The notes: a model not told the origin generated them from the sequence alone. Shown: positions 43,275-52,990, counted from the first letter of the stretch. The stretch: 64,000 nucleotides of DNA from Plantibacter flavus (GCF_900177615.1 NZ_FXAP01000006.1:265329-329328), one strand, 5' to 3'. Numbers and translations are program-made.

Positions 43275-45416
43275 GTGACAACGGGGACCGACACGGGCGC
43301 TGCGCCCACGAGGCCGACCACGGCGTTCCGCGCCGACATCCAAGGGATGCGGGCGCTCGCGGTGACCGCGGTGATCCTCGCCCACGCGACCGGCTGGCCG
43401 GCCGGCGGCTTCGTGGGCGTGGACGTGTTCTTCGTGATCTCCGGCTTCCTCATCACCGGATTGCTCCTGCGCGAGCACCAGCGTTCCGGACGCATCTCCC
43501 TACCGGCCTTCTTCGGGCGGCGGATCAAGCGGATCCTGCCCGCGTCGCTCGTCGTCCTGGCCGCGACCGCCGCGCTGGCGTCCTGGCTCTTCAACGCCCC
43601 GCGGGCGCTTGCGACCTGGTGGGACGCGCTGTCGGCCGCGCTGCTCGTCTCGAACTGGCGCTTCGAGGCGTCGGGCACCGATTACTTCCACGCGACGGAC
43701 GCCGCGTCACCGCTGCAGCACTTCTGGTCCCTCTCGATCGAGGAGCAGTTCTACCTCGTGTGGCCGGTGCTGCTCGTCGTCCTGCTCGCCGTCGCGGCCC
43801 GCGGAGCCAGACCCGTGCTGCGCTCGCGCCTCGTCGTCGGTGGCGTCCTCGTCGTCCTCATCGCGGCCTCCTTCGCCGTCGCCGTGTGGCAGTCCGGCGC
43901 GGCTCCGCAGGCCGCGTACTTCGCGACCGGCGCGCGGGTCTGGGAGCTGGGGGCCGGCGCACTCCTGGCCGTGTCCGCACCGCTCCTCGGCCGGTTGCCG
44001 CTGGCGCTCCGGGTGGTTGCCGGATGGGCGGGGCTCGTCGGCATCGTCGCATCCGCGCTGCTCATCACCGGGTCGATCGGGTTCCCCGGCCCCTGGGCGG
44101 TCGCCCCCGTCATCGCCGCGATGCTGCTCATCGCCGCCGGGACCGGAGCCGGCCCGGCGTACCCGCGCTGGATGTTCCCGCTCGCGAACCCGCTGAGCCG
44201 TGGCGTCGGAGCGATCTCCTACTCGCTCTACCTCTGGCACCTCCCGATCCTCGTGTTCGTGCCGATGCTCGTCCCCGACACCGCCCTCAGCACGGTCCCG
44301 GGGATGCTCGGGCTCATCCTCGGGGTCTCGGTCCTCTCCTTCCTGCTCATCGAACAGCCGTTGCACCGCACGCCACTCGTGGGTTCCTTCCACGGCGACC
44401 GCGACGCCAGGGACGCCGCCTGGGCCGCCTGGCGCGAGCGCTTCGCCTCCCAGTTCCTCTACTCGGCGGTCGGGCTCGTGATCGTCGCCGGGCTCGCGGT
44501 GATCGCCATCGGTCCCGCGCTCCGCATGCCGGTGACCACCGCGGGACCGGCGGCCGTCGCGGCCCCGGCCGGAGACCCGCTCCAGGGCATCGCCGCGGAG
44601 CTGCAACTCGCGAGCGAGGCCTCAGCGTGGCCCGACAACCTCTCGCCGAGCCTCGACGACGCGATCCGCGCGACCTCGAGCACCAACCCCGCCCGGGCCT
44701 GTTTCGACCTGGGTTCGACGCCCGACGACGGCTCGTGCACCTGGGGCGATGCGTCCGCCCCGAAGCACGTCTACCTCGTCGGCGACTCGACCGCGCTCGC
44801 CTACGCGCCGGCGTTCCGCGCGATCGCCGATCAGAGCGGTGGGGCGCTGCGGATCACGACCATCGGCCTCTACGGGTGCCGGTTCACACAAGACCTCATC
44901 CAGAACAGCGGCGCCGGGGTCATGGACGACTGCCCGACGCGCAAGCACGACATCGCCGAACGCATCGCCGCGGACCAGCCCGACCTCGTGATCGTCTCGA
45001 ACGCGTTCACCGCAGGTCGCACCACCGACGGCCGATCGCTCGACACGACGTCGATGGTCGCGTCGGCGCTCGCCGAGACGGCGGCGTATCAGGTCCCCGG
45101 CCGCGTCGTGTTCCTCGCGCCGCCGCCGCTCGGTGCGGATCTCGGGTCCTGCTACTCGAGGGTGTCCAGTCCGCAGGACTGCGCCGTCGGCGTCGACGCG
45201 GCCTGGAACGACTTCGCCGCGGCGACCGAGTCCGCGGCGGGAGCTGCCGGGGAGCGCTTCGTCTCGTCACTTCCGTTCAGCTGTGCGGATGGCGTCTGCC
45301 CGGCTTTCGCGGGGACGACGCCGACGAAGTACGACAGCGTGCACCTCACCCCGGCGTTCGCCGAGCACATCGCTCCGGCGGTCCTCCAGGCGCTCCAGGC
45401 CGCCGGGGCCTTGTGA
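43275..45416 (+). CDS. Membrane O-acyltransferase with C-terminal SGNH domain (OafA/YrhL type)
   Basis: Protein of 713 residues. Residues about 20-400 form the ten-helix acyltransferase-3 domain, with RADIQGMRALAVTAVILAHA and VDVFFVISGFLITGLLL, HFWSLSIEEQFYLVWP and SYSLYLWHLPILVF. After an 11th helix (about 415-435) comes an external SGNH domain: LVGDSTALAYAPAF holds the Ser, and KYDSVHLTPAFAEH the Asp-His pair. These proteins acetylate cell-surface glycans. It sits between menE and menA with no evident functional link. GTG 43275 has GGGGGA upstream; ATG 43224 is an alternative. Confidence 0.88.
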   Translation: MTTGTDTGAAPTRPTTAFRADIQGMRALAVTAVILAHATGWPAGGFVGVDVFFVISGFLITGLLLREHQRSGRISLPAFFGRRIKRILPASLVVLAATAALASWLFNAPRALATWWDALSAALLVSNWRFEASGTDYFHATDAASPLQHFWSLSIEEQFYLVWPVLLVVLLAVAARGARPVLRSRLVVGGVLVVLIAASFAVAVWQSGAAPQAAYFATGARVWELGAGALLAVSAPLLGRLPLALRVVAGWAGLVGIVASALLITGSIGFPGPWAVAPVIAAMLLIAAGTGAGPAYPRWMFPLANPLSRGVGAISYSLYLWHLPILVFVPMLVPDTALSTVPGMLGLILGVSVLSFLLIEQPLHRTPLVGSFHGDRDARDAAWAAWRERFASQFLYSAVGLVIVAGLAVIAIGPALRMPVTTAGPAAVAAPAGDPLQGIAAELQLASEASAWPDNLSPSLDDAIRATSSTNPARACFDLGSTPDDGSCTWGDASAPKHVYLVGDSTALAYAPAFRAIADQSGGALRITTIGLYGCRFTQDLIQNSGAGVMDDCPTRKHDIAERIAADQPDLVIVSNAFTAGRTTDGRSLDTTSMVASALAETAAYQVPGRVVFLAPPPLGADLGSCYSRVSSPQDCAVGVDAAWNDFAAATESAAGAAGERFVSSLPFSCADGVCPAFAGTTPTKYDSVHLTPAFAEHIAPAVLQALQAAGAL

Positions 45417-45455
45417 CGCGGTCCGCCCCGAGGCTCCGCGGGTAGACTCGCCGTC

Positions 45456-46490
45456 GTGGCACATGGAGCACGGCCGGCAGCGCCGAAACAGCAGAAGACG
45501 TCCGCACCGCGCAGCACGGCGGGTCGTGGTGCGAACGGTGGACGATCCGGCAACCCCGCACGCGGTGGCGGTCGCAAGGTCCCGCTCGCGAAGCCGGCGA
45601 CCTTCGGCGACTGGGTCGGTGCGGCCCGGATCCGTACGCTGCCGATGGCCGTCGCCCCCGTGCTCATCGGCACCGGCGCCGCCACGATCATCGCGGGCCC
45701 CGGGGTCTACCACCCGGTCCGTGCGCTGCTCTGCCTCGTCGTCGCGCTCGCGCTGCAGATCGGCGTCAACTACGCCAACGACTACTCCGACGGCATCCGC
45801 GGAACGGACGACCTGCGGGTCGGCCCGAGCCGACTGACCGGTTCCGGCGCGGCGAAGCCCAAGACGGTCCTGACCGTCGCCCTGGCGTTCTTCGGTATCG
45901 CGGCGGTCGCCGGCATCGTCCTCACGATCCTCACCCAGTTCTGGTGGCTGCTCCTCGTCGGGGCGGTCGCGATCGTCGCCGCCTGGTTCTACACGGGCGG
46001 GAAGCGTCCCTACGGGTACTTCGCGCTCGGCGAGGTCTTCGTCTTCGTGTTCTTCGGCCTCGTCGCCACGCTCGGCACGACCTTCGTCCAGGTCGGGACC
46101 GTGAACCAGGAGGCATGGTTCGGCGCGATCGGCGCCGGCCTCATCGCCTGCGCGGCGCTCGTCGTCAACAACCTCCGCGACCTCGAACAGGACAAGGCGG
46201 TCGGGAAGCGCACCCTGTCGACGTTCATCGGCCGGATCGCGTCGAAGGTGCTCTACTGCGTCCTGCTGCTCGTGCCGTTCGGCATCGCCGCGTTCCTCGC
46301 GCTCTTCTACCCGATCGCCTGGTTCACGATGTTCGCGCTGCTCGCCGCCATCCCGGCGTGCGTGATCGTGCTGTTCTCCACGACGGCCAGGGAGCAGATC
46401 CTTGCGCTCAAGCTGACGGGACTCGTACAGCTAGCGTTCGGGGTGATCCTCGGTCTGGCGTTCTTCTACACGCCGGGCATCGCCAGCTGA
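45456..46490 (+). CDS. menA: 1,4-Dihydroxy-2-naphthoate polyprenyltransferase
   Basis: UbiA-family membrane enzyme of 344 residues that attaches the isoprenoid tail to DHNA. First Asp-rich motif NYANDYSDGIRGTDD, second NNLRDLEQDKAVGKRTL, and about eight helices. The N-terminal ~45 residues are basic and Ala/Gly-rich, longer than usual. GTG lies 7 nt after TAGACT (45443-45448). Its last 60 bp overlap the convergent DUF4229 gene. Confidence 0.94.
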   Translation: MAHGARPAAPKQQKTSAPRSTAGRGANGGRSGNPARGGGRKVPLAKPATFGDWVGAARIRTLPMAVAPVLIGTGAATIIAGPGVYHPVRALLCLVVALALQIGVNYANDYSDGIRGTDDLRVGPSRLTGSGAAKPKTVLTVALAFFGIAAVAGIVLTILTQFWWLLLVGAVAIVAAWFYTGGKRPYGYFALGEVFVFVFFGLVATLGTTFVQVGTVNQEAWFGAIGAGLIACAALVVNNLRDLEQDKAVGKRTLSTFIGRIASKVLYCVLLLVPFGIAAFLALFYPIAWFTMFALLAAIPACVIVLFSTTAREQILALKLTGLVQLAFGVILGLAFFYTPGIAS

Positions 46491-46775
46491 GGACGCTTCC
46501 GGTGCCGCCGCGCTCGCATCGAGCGCCGCGTCCTCGGAGTCCTCGTCATCGTGCGGCGTCGGCTTGTCGCCGTGCCGACGGGCGTAGAGCTCCTGCGCGA
46601 CGGTCTCCCGCGGGGTGCGTAGGAAGATGTAGGACACGCAGAGCCCGATGATCGCGGCGATGATCGCGGCGACCCAGGGCTGCAGACCCGTGAGGAAGAC
46701 GAGGAGCAGGAGCGGCACCACGAACGCCAGGAGGCGGAGGATGGTGTACCGGACGGCGGCGGGAACGCGTTTCAC
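46431..46775 (-). CDS. DUF4229 membrane protein
   Basis: Small membrane protein of 114 residues found in actinobacteria next to men genes. Two helices (about 9-30 and 33-52), then RTPRETVAQELYARRHG and an acidic tail (DDEDSEDAALDAS). Function unknown. GTG 46775 lies 6 nt from TAGACT on this strand (46782-46787). The C-terminal 19 codons lie opposite the end of menA, an unusually long convergent overlap. Confidence 0.82.
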   Translation of the reverse strand: MKRVPAAVRYTILRLLAFVVPLLLLVFLTGLQPWVAAIIAAIIGLCVSYIFLRTPRETVAQELYARRHGDKPTPHDDEDSEDAALDASAAAPEASSAGDARRVEERQTEDHPER

Positions 46776-46846
46776 CAGACAAGTCTAGGCGTCCCGCCTG
46801 AAGGCAACCCCAGGTAATCACGTCACCTGGCGTTTACGATGGAGAC

Positions 46847-47269
46847 ATGGTTCGTCTCTGGATCGGCCTCGCCGTCGCGGCAGTCGTCTTCATCGTGTAT
46901 TCGGTGGTCGACTGCGCCACGATGCCGCGCGACCGCGTCCGAGGGATCAGCAAGACCTCGTGGATCATCGCCATCCTCCTCCTGCCGGTCATCGGCGGAG
47001 TCCTCTGGTGGATCATCGGCCGGGTCCGCGCTCCGAAGGCCGTGCCCCGCGGCTCAGCCCCGGACGACGACCCCGACTTCCTCAAGAAGCTCGACGCCGA
47101 CCGCGCGCAGACGAAGCGCATCCGCGACCTCGAGGACGAGCTCAACCGCTTCGACGACGAATCGGGCGACAGCCCGGATGCGACGACGCACGACGACCCC
47201 ACCCCAGGATCCGACACGCCCGACGACGGTTCCGGCCGCAGACCGCCTGGCGCCCCGAGCGCCTCGTGA
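46847..47269 (+). CDS. PLDc_N-domain membrane protein
   Basis: Protein of 140 residues with a two-helix PLDc_N (phospholipase D N-terminal) domain: helices about 4-22 and 38-58 around DCATMPRDRVRGISKTSWI and LLPVIGGVLWWIIGR. No phospholipase HKD motif exists, so it is only the membrane module. The cytoplasmic tail is acidic and disordered. ATG lies 6 nt after TACGAT (46835-46840). The stop overlaps menD by 4 bp, so it sets translation of menD. Role unknown. Confidence 0.85.
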   Translation: MVRLWIGLAVAAVVFIVYSVVDCATMPRDRVRGISKTSWIIAILLLPVIGGVLWWIIGRVRAPKAVPRGSAPDDDPDFLKKLDADRAQTKRIRDLEDELNRFDDESGDSPDATTHDDPTPGSDTPDDGSGRRPPGAPSAS

Positions 47270-49002
47270 ACCCGTCCGCCGCTCCCGAGCCCGTCGGTTC
47301 GGCTCCCTCGTCGAGCCCGGCCAGCGCGTCCGCGTGGGCACTCCTCGACGCGTTCGTCGACGCGGGTGTCTCCGACGTCGTCGTCTGCCCCGGTTCCCGG
47401 TCGCAGGCGCTCGCGCTCGCCGCTGCCGAGCTGGCGGCCTCCGGACGGATCACCCTGCACGTGCGCATCGACGAGCGGGTCGCCGGCTTCCTCGCCCTGG
47501 GCCTCGGCGTGGAGACCGGCCGCCCGGCCGTCGTGATCACGACCTCGGGGACGGCGACCGCGAACCTGCATCCGGCGGTCCTCGAGGCGCATCATTCGCG
47601 CGTCCCGCTCATCGTCCTCACCGCCGACCGGCCGGCCGAGGCGCACGGCATCCGGGCGAACCAGACGACGAAGCAGGACGACCTCTACGGGTTCGCCGCG
47701 CGCCTCGCCGTGGTCGTCGAGGCCCCGACCGGCGACGCCGGTGAGCAGGACACCGCCCGCGACCTCGCCCAGCGGGCGTACCGCGCCGCGACTGACGTCC
47801 TCGATCCGGGCCCGGTGCACCTGAACCTCGCCTTCCGGGAGCCGCTCTCGGGCAGCTTCGCCGCGGTCGTCGCCGAGGCAGCCCCCGACGCCCCGGTCGA
47901 GACGGACGACACCGCGCACGCACCGCGCTACCCGGGCCGACCGCATCTCGTCCTCGAGCGCGGACCCAGGACCCTCGTCGTCGCCGGGCACCAAGCCGGC
48001 CCGGCCGCCGAGCAGCTCGCGGCGGACGGCGGATGGCCGCTCATCGCGGAGGTGTCGAGCGGATCCCGGTTCGGGCGGAACGTCATCGCCGCCTACCGGG
48101 AGCTACTGCGCGAGGACGACTACCGCGAGGCCGTCGAGCGCGTCGTCGTCTTCGGCCATCCGACCCTCAGCCGCGAGGTCCCACTCCTGCTCCAGCAGCC
48201 GCAGGTCGAGACGATCGTCGTCGCCCCGGCCGGAGCGGAGGTCTACAACCCCGGACGACGGGCCGACCGGATCGTGTCCTCCGTCGCCGTCGAGGCGGGT
48301 CCCGCGGATCGCGCCTGGCTCGGCGCCTGGGTCGTCGGATCCCGCGAGCGGGTGGTGGACCCCTCGCCCGCAGCCCCCGATCTCGACGGGCTGCACTCGA
48401 CGACACCCGCCGAGCGACTGGCCTCCGTCCGGGCCGAGCTCGACGCCGTCCGTCTCCCGGTCACCCGCGAGGTCCTCGTCGACGCGGTCTGGCGTGCCAC
48501 CTGGCCGCACGACCGCCTCGTCGTCGGCGCGTCGAGGCTCATCCGCGTGGCGGACGGTCTCGTCCCCGGCCGCAAGATCAGCGTGCACGCCAATCGCGGA
48601 CTCGCGGGCATCGACGGCACCATCGCCACCGCCACGGGGATCGCGCTGGCGAGCCAGGCCGACGGAGGCCCAGGGGTGACGCGGGTGCTCCTCGGTGACC
48701 TCGCCTTCCTCCACGACGTCGGCGCGCTGCTCCTGGACGACGGCGTCGCGCCGCGTCTCCAGGTGATCGTCGGCAACGACGGGGGTGGCACCATCTTCGA
48801 CGCACTCGAAGTAGCCCAGAGCGCACCCGGAGCGCTCTTCGACCGCGTCCAGTACACGCCGCAGCACGTCCGGCTCGAGTCGCTCGCGACCGCCTACGGC
48901 TGGGAGTACCGCTCGGCCCGCACCCGCACGGAGCTCGACCAGGCGTTCACCGCGCCGGTGACCGGTCCCGTCCTCATCGAGGTCCCGCTGCCGCGAGCCT
49001 GA
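47266..49002 (+). CDS. menD: SEPHCHC synthase MenD
   Basis: Thiamine diphosphate enzyme of 578 residues that joins 2-oxoglutarate and isochorismate. N-terminal VVVCPGSRSQALALA, catalytic Glu region HVRIDERVAGFLALGLG, TSGTATANLHPAV, and the ThDP-binding GDLAFLHDVGALL ending NDGGGTIFDALE. GTG 47266 overlaps the PLDc_N stop. Dependence on ThDP links it in principle to the thiamine salvage operon at 2 kb, though not by position. Confidence 0.94.
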   Translation: MNPSAAPEPVGSAPSSSPASASAWALLDAFVDAGVSDVVVCPGSRSQALALAAAELAASGRITLHVRIDERVAGFLALGLGVETGRPAVVITTSGTATANLHPAVLEAHHSRVPLIVLTADRPAEAHGIRANQTTKQDDLYGFAARLAVVVEAPTGDAGEQDTARDLAQRAYRAATDVLDPGPVHLNLAFREPLSGSFAAVVAEAAPDAPVETDDTAHAPRYPGRPHLVLERGPRTLVVAGHQAGPAAEQLAADGGWPLIAEVSSGSRFGRNVIAAYRELLREDDYREAVERVVVFGHPTLSREVPLLLQQPQVETIVVAPAGAEVYNPGRRADRIVSSVAVEAGPADRAWLGAWVVGSRERVVDPSPAAPDLDGLHSTTPAERLASVRAELDAVRLPVTREVLVDAVWRATWPHDRLVVGASRLIRVADGLVPGRKISVHANRGLAGIDGTIATATGIALASQADGGPGVTRVLLGDLAFLHDVGALLLDDGVAPRLQVIVGNDGGGTIFDALEVAQSAPGALFDRVQYTPQHVRLESLATAYGWEYRSARTRTELDQAFTAPVTGPVLIEVPLPRA

Positions 49003-49008
49003 TCCGCC

Positions 49009-49107
49009 GATCCCTGAGCTCAATCCCGATCCCTGAGTTCCATCCCGGTCCCTGAGTTCCATCCCGGTCCCTGAGTTCCATCCCGGTCCCTGAGCTTGTC
49101 GAAGGGC
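49009..49107 (+). repeat. Four 19-bp head copies ending in one full repeat unit
   Basis: Units start at 49009, 49028, 49047, 49066 and 49085, an exact 19-bp period. The first four read GATCCCTGAG or GGTCCCTGAG plus TTCCATCCC-like filler; the last (49085-49107) is the full 23-bp unit ending TTGTCGAAGGGC. It fills the space between menD and ppk2. Confidence 0.93.
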
Positions 49108-49157
49108 GGCCGTCGCAGGGGTCGACTTCCGACGCGACCTGCGGCCAGAATGGGCGG

Positions 49158-50021
49158 ATGACGGCATCGAAGCACGCATCGACCTGGACGGCACCACCCC
49201 GAGACACGCTGCGCGTGGGGGAGGGGTTCAGCCTCGCCGACGTCGATCCCCGGTCGACACCGGGCTTCGACGGTGACAAGCAGCAGGGCCGGCTCGAGCT
49301 CGACGCGGGGGTGCCCGCCCTGTCCGAACTGCAGGAGCGACTCTTCGCGGCGAGCACGCAGGGAGCCCCGGAAGCGGTGCTCCTCGTCCTGCAGGCGATG
49401 GACACGGCGGGCAAGGGCGGCATCGTCAAGCACGTCGTCGGCTCCGTCGACCCGCAGGGCGTGCACCACTACGCCTTCAAGAAGCCCACGGAGGAGGAGC
49501 GCTCCCACGACTTCCTCTGGCGGGTTGAGCCGCACCTGCCGAAGCCCGGTCAGATCGGCGTCTTCGACCGTTCGCACTACGAGGACGTCCTCATCGGTCG
49601 GGTGCGTCAGCTCGCGGAGCCGGACGAGATCGAGCGCCGGTACGGGGCGATCAACGACTTCGAGGCGGGCATCGTCGCGAGCGGCACCCGCATCGTCAAG
49701 GTGATGCTGCAGATCAGCGCCGACGAGCAGAAGGAACGGCTCGCCGACCGGCTCGCGCGTCCGGACAAGCACTGGAAGTACAACCCCGGAGATGTGGACG
49801 AACGCGAGCTGTGGCCGGCCTATCAGGACGCCTACCAGGTGGCGTTCGAGCGCACGAGCACCGAGGCCGCCCCGTGGTTCGTCGTGCCGGCGGACCGTAA
49901 GTGGTACGCGCGCATCGCGGTCCAACGGCTGCTACTCGACGCCCTCGAGGACATCGATCCGCAGTGGCCGGCGGCCGACTACGACATCGCCGTCGAGCAG
50001 GCACGACTCGCGGCGAGCTGA
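49158..50021 (+). CDS. ppk2: Polyphosphate kinase 2 family protein
   Basis: Nucleotide kinase of 287 residues using polyphosphate. Walker A VLQAMDTAGKGGIVKHV, Walker B GVFDRSHYEDVLIGRV, lid RLADRLARPDKHWKYNPGDVDER. The single-domain form is usual for class I or III PPK2, which phosphorylate NDPs or NMPs; the class is not certain. ATG lies 6 nt after CAGAAT (49146-49151). It converges with menF, 17 bp between stops. Confidence 0.92.
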   Translation: MTASKHASTWTAPPRDTLRVGEGFSLADVDPRSTPGFDGDKQQGRLELDAGVPALSELQERLFAASTQGAPEAVLLVLQAMDTAGKGGIVKHVVGSVDPQGVHHYAFKKPTEEERSHDFLWRVEPHLPKPGQIGVFDRSHYEDVLIGRVRQLAEPDEIERRYGAINDFEAGIVASGTRIVKVMLQISADEQKERLADRLARPDKHWKYNPGDVDERELWPAYQDAYQVAFERTSTEAAPWFVVPADRKWYARIAVQRLLLDALEDIDPQWPAADYDIAVEQARLAAS

Positions 50022-50038
50022 GGCCGTGGGGCCTCGGC

Positions 50039-51277
50039 TCAGCCGAAGGCCTCTACGATCGGACGGAACTTCATCTTCGTCTCGACGAGTTCCGTCGCGG
50101 CGTCCGAGTCGGCGACGATGCCGCAGCCGGCGAAGGCCGTGATGTCGCCGTCCGGCGCGATCTGCGCACACCGGAGGGCGACCGCCCACTCGCCGTCACC
50201 CGAGGCGTCCACCCACCCGACCGGACCGGCGTAGCGACCGCGGTCGAACGGTTCCAGCTCGCGGATGAGGGCGACGGCGTCGCGGGTCGGGGTCCCGGCG
50301 ACGGCGGCCGTCGGGTGCAGGCCGTCCATGAGGTCGAGCGAGGACGAGCCGTCCGAGAGTCGTCCGTCGATGTCGGTCGCGAGGTGCCAGAGGTTCGGCA
50401 GCTTGAGGGTGAACGGGACCTCGCTGCGGCGCAACTGGGGGCTGTGGGCCTGCAGGGCGGTCAGCACCGACTGCACGGCGAACCGGTGCTCACCCTGGTC
50501 CTTCGCGCTCGTCATGAGTGCGACGGCCTGGTCGTGGTCGCTCTCGGCGTCGGGACCACGCGAGATCGTGCCGGCGAGGACGCGTGCCGAGACGGCACCC
50601 CGATCCACTCGGACGAGCGTCTCCGGGCTCGAGCCGATGAAGCCGTCGACCGCGTAGGTCCAGCAGTCGGGGTAGCCGAGGGCGAGGTCGTGGAGCACTC
50701 GGCGGCGGTCCGCTTCCGCGGGGAGGTGCCCGGCCAGGTCGCGTGCGAGCACGACCTTGCTGAGGCCGCCGGCCTGGATGCGGGCGATGGCGCGCTCGGC
50801 CGAGTCGAGGTAGCCCTCGCGGCTCTGCACGCCGGGGGTCAGCTGGATGCGGTACTCCGGCCCGTACGCCGTGGTCACGGGATCGACGTCCTCGGCGCCG
50901 TCGCCGAGGGAGACCCGTGTGATGAAGCTCGCGTCGGGGTACCGGCCGATGATCGTGCGCGGCACGATGAGGACGCTCGTCGCGGAGGACTCGTCGTCGA
51001 AGGCGAACGTGCCGAACGCGACCAAGCCGGACCCGGGCCGCCGGACCTCGTCCGTCACCACTGCGGCAGCGGAGACGTCCCGCCAGGCCGCCGCGGCACG
51101 CGTGAACCGGTCGGGACCCGAGAACTCCAGGCGGAGCGCCTCACCCAGTCCGACCAGCCCGTATCCCTTCCGCACCCAGAGGAGCGGCGAGGTCTGGTCG
51201 GCGAACGGGAGGAGCTGGCGCGGGTCGTCGATGGCGACGGTCTGGGCGACCAGTGACGAGGTCAGGGGAATGGTCAC
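50039..51277 (-). CDS. menF: Isochorismate synthase
   Basis: Chorismate-binding enzyme of 412 residues, first step of menaquinone synthesis. Active-site strings GFIGSSPETLVRVDRG, LAGTISRGPDAESD, TSAKDQGEHRFAV, LHPTAAVAGTPTRDAV and C-terminal AGCGIVADSDAATELVETKMK carry the Mg2+ ligands and general base region. GTG lies 6 nt from TAGGGT on this strand (51284-51289). It stands among the men genes but has its own promoter. Confidence 0.93.
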   Translation of the reverse strand: MTIPLTSSLVAQTVAIDDPRQLLPFADQTSPLLWVRKGYGLVGLGEALRLEFSGPDRFTRAAAAWRDVSAAAVVTDEVRRPGSGLVAFGTFAFDDESSATSVLIVPRTIIGRYPDASFITRVSLGDGAEDVDPVTTAYGPEYRIQLTPGVQSREGYLDSAERAIARIQAGGLSKVVLARDLAGHLPAEADRRRVLHDLALGYPDCWTYAVDGFIGSSPETLVRVDRGAVSARVLAGTISRGPDAESDHDQAVALMTSAKDQGEHRFAVQSVLTALQAHSPQLRRSEVPFTLKLPNLWHLATDIDGRLSDGSSSLDLMDGLHPTAAVAGTPTRDAVALIRELEPFDRGRYAGPVGWVDASGDGEWAVALRCAQIAPDGDITAFAGCGIVADSDAATELVETKMKFRPIVEAFG

Positions 51278-51365
51278 CGTTCAACCCTACGCCCGCGCAG
51301 GAGGGGTCCCTCCCCGCCGCAGCCCGACTGGTGGAGGGTCGGTCACGGCCTCGTCGGCGGGGCGT

Positions 51366-52208
51366 TCACCGGCCGGACGTCCCGATCGTCTGCAACCCGG
51401 TGACCCCGAGCAGTGCGAGTTTCGCCGCGTCCTCGGTGCCCGGTGCCGCCGTGTACACGACGATGCGCAGGTCGCCGCCCGGTGTGGACAGGACGTCGCA
51501 GTCGACGGTGATCGGTCCGACCGGCGTCCGCGTGACCGTCTTCCGGCTCGCCCGGTGCTCCGCGACCCTGGCCTCCGCCCAGCGCCGCTCGAACTCGGGC
51601 GACACCGATCGCAGCCGGGCCACGAGTCGTGCGAGCTCGTCATCCCGCGGGTAGCGCCCGACCGCGGCCCGGAGGTCTGCGGCGAGGTCGCTCGCGAACT
51701 CCTCCGCATGCTGCTCGTCGAAGTCCGTGCCGTCGTGCCCCGCGGTGAAGTGACGCCACACCAGGTTGCGATCGTCGCCGACGAGGGCGGAGGGGTCACC
51801 GTTCACCGCGGCCCACAGCGGGTTCCAGAGCAGGATGTCGTGAGCGGCGGAGAAGACCGCCAGCGGCACGTCGCCGAGCCGGTCGACGATGCGCTGCACG
51901 CCCGGACCGATGTGCCGCGGGACGACCCCGGGCGGCGGTGGAGCGGCTCCGGCGACGCGGTAGAGGTGGTCGCGCTCCTGATCCGTCAGCCGCAGTGCGA
52001 CCGCGAGGGCCCGCAGCAGCTGCGGCGACGGGTTCTTGGCGCGACCCTGCTCGAGCCTGACGATGTAGTCCACGCTGATGCCGGCGAGGGCGGAGAGCTC
52101 CTCGCGACGCAGGCCGGCCGTCCGTCTTCCCGGGCCGGCGGGGAGACCGACCTCGGCAGGGGATACCCGTTCGCGCCAGGCCCGGAGCACGCCGGCGAAT
52201 TCGTCCAT
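51366..52208 (-). CDS. XRE regulator with MmyB-like ligand domain
   Basis: Regulator of 280 residues. The HTH reads RRTAGLRREELSALAGISVDYIVRLEQGRAKNPSPQLLRAL, typical of the actinobacterial MmyB/SCO type. Residues about 110-275 are the MmyB-like PAS-related domain (DILLWNPLWAAVNGD, RHFTAGHDGTDFDEQHAEEFASDLAADLR, TYDCDVL-like ITVDCDVL). ATG 52208 lies 6 nt from CACAAT on this strand (52215-52220). It is divergent from an SDR gene, the usual target of such regulators. Confidence 0.88.
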   Translation of the reverse strand: MDEFAGVLRAWRERVSPAEVGLPAGPGRRTAGLRREELSALAGISVDYIVRLEQGRAKNPSPQLLRALAVALRLTDQERDHLYRVAGAAPPPPGVVPRHIGPGVQRIVDRLGDVPLAVFSAAHDILLWNPLWAAVNGDPSALVGDDRNLVWRHFTAGHDGTDFDEQHAEEFASDLAADLRAAVGRYPRDDELARLVARLRSVSPEFERRWAEARVAEHRASRKTVTRTPVGPITVDCDVLSTPGGDLRIVVYTAAPGTEDAAKLALLGVTGLQTIGTSGR

Positions 52209-52309
52209 CCGGCCATTGTGCCCCCGGTGGCGGTCCGCATCCTGGTACTGCCGGTCCCCCTGTCGACCGGGGCCTGGCGGACCGACCATGCCGGGCGGAG
52301 CATGGACCC

Positions 52310-52990
52310 ATGACCACCACACTCATCACCGGGGCCAACAAGAGCCTCGGACTCGAAACCGCACGCCGACTGATCGACGCCGGCCACACCGTCTACGCCG
52401 GCATGCGCGACCTGGGCCGCGGCGATGCCGTCGCCGCGCTCGGCGCCCACCCCGTCCAACTCGATGTCACCGATCAGGCGAGCGTCGACGCGGCGCTCGC
52501 AGCGATTCCGGAGCTCGACGTGCTCATCAACAACGCCGGCGTGCTCGGCACGTCCTTCGGCGTGGACGACCTCACCCCGGAGTCGATGCAGGACGTCCTC
52601 GACACGAACGTCGTCGGTGTCGTCCGCGTCACCCAGGCGGCGTTGCCCCTCCTGCGCCGTTCGTCCCGACCCGTCATCGTGAACGTCGCCTCGGGGGTGG
52701 GCTGGCCGCGCTTCCTCACCTCCGAGGAGGCCGACGAGTTCGCGGTGCCGACGATCCCGTACGCCGCGTCGAAGGCGGCCGTCGTCACGCTCACCGTGCA
52801 GTACGCGAAGAACCTGCCCGGGTTCCGGGTGAACGTGAGCGACCCGGGCTACACCGCGACCGACTTCAACCGACACGGAGGCCACCAGACGGTGACCGAG
52901 GGGACGGACGCGACCGTCGCGCTCGCCCTACTCGGTCCGGACGGTCCCACCGGCGAGTTCCACAATCGGCACGGACGCATCGACTACTGA
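52310..52990 (+). CDS. Short-chain dehydrogenase/reductase
   Basis: NAD(P)-dependent oxidoreductase of 226 residues. Cofactor loop TGANKSLGLETAR, NNAG in LINNAGVLG, and catalytic YxxxK as PYAASKAAV with Ser in NVASGVG. It is short but complete. The C-terminal GPDGPTGEFHNRHGRIDY is common in regulator-linked SDRs. Divergent from the MmyB-type regulator with a 101-bp gap. Substrate unknown. Confidence 0.9.
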   Translation: MTTTLITGANKSLGLETARRLIDAGHTVYAGMRDLGRGDAVAALGAHPVQLDVTDQASVDAALAAIPELDVLINNAGVLGTSFGVDDLTPESMQDVLDTNVVGVVRVTQAALPLLRRSSRPVIVNVASGVGWPRFLTSEEADEFAVPTIPYAASKAAVVTLTVQYAKNLPGFRVNVSDPGYTATDFNRHGGHQTVTEGTDATVALALLGPDGPTGEFHNRHGRIDY

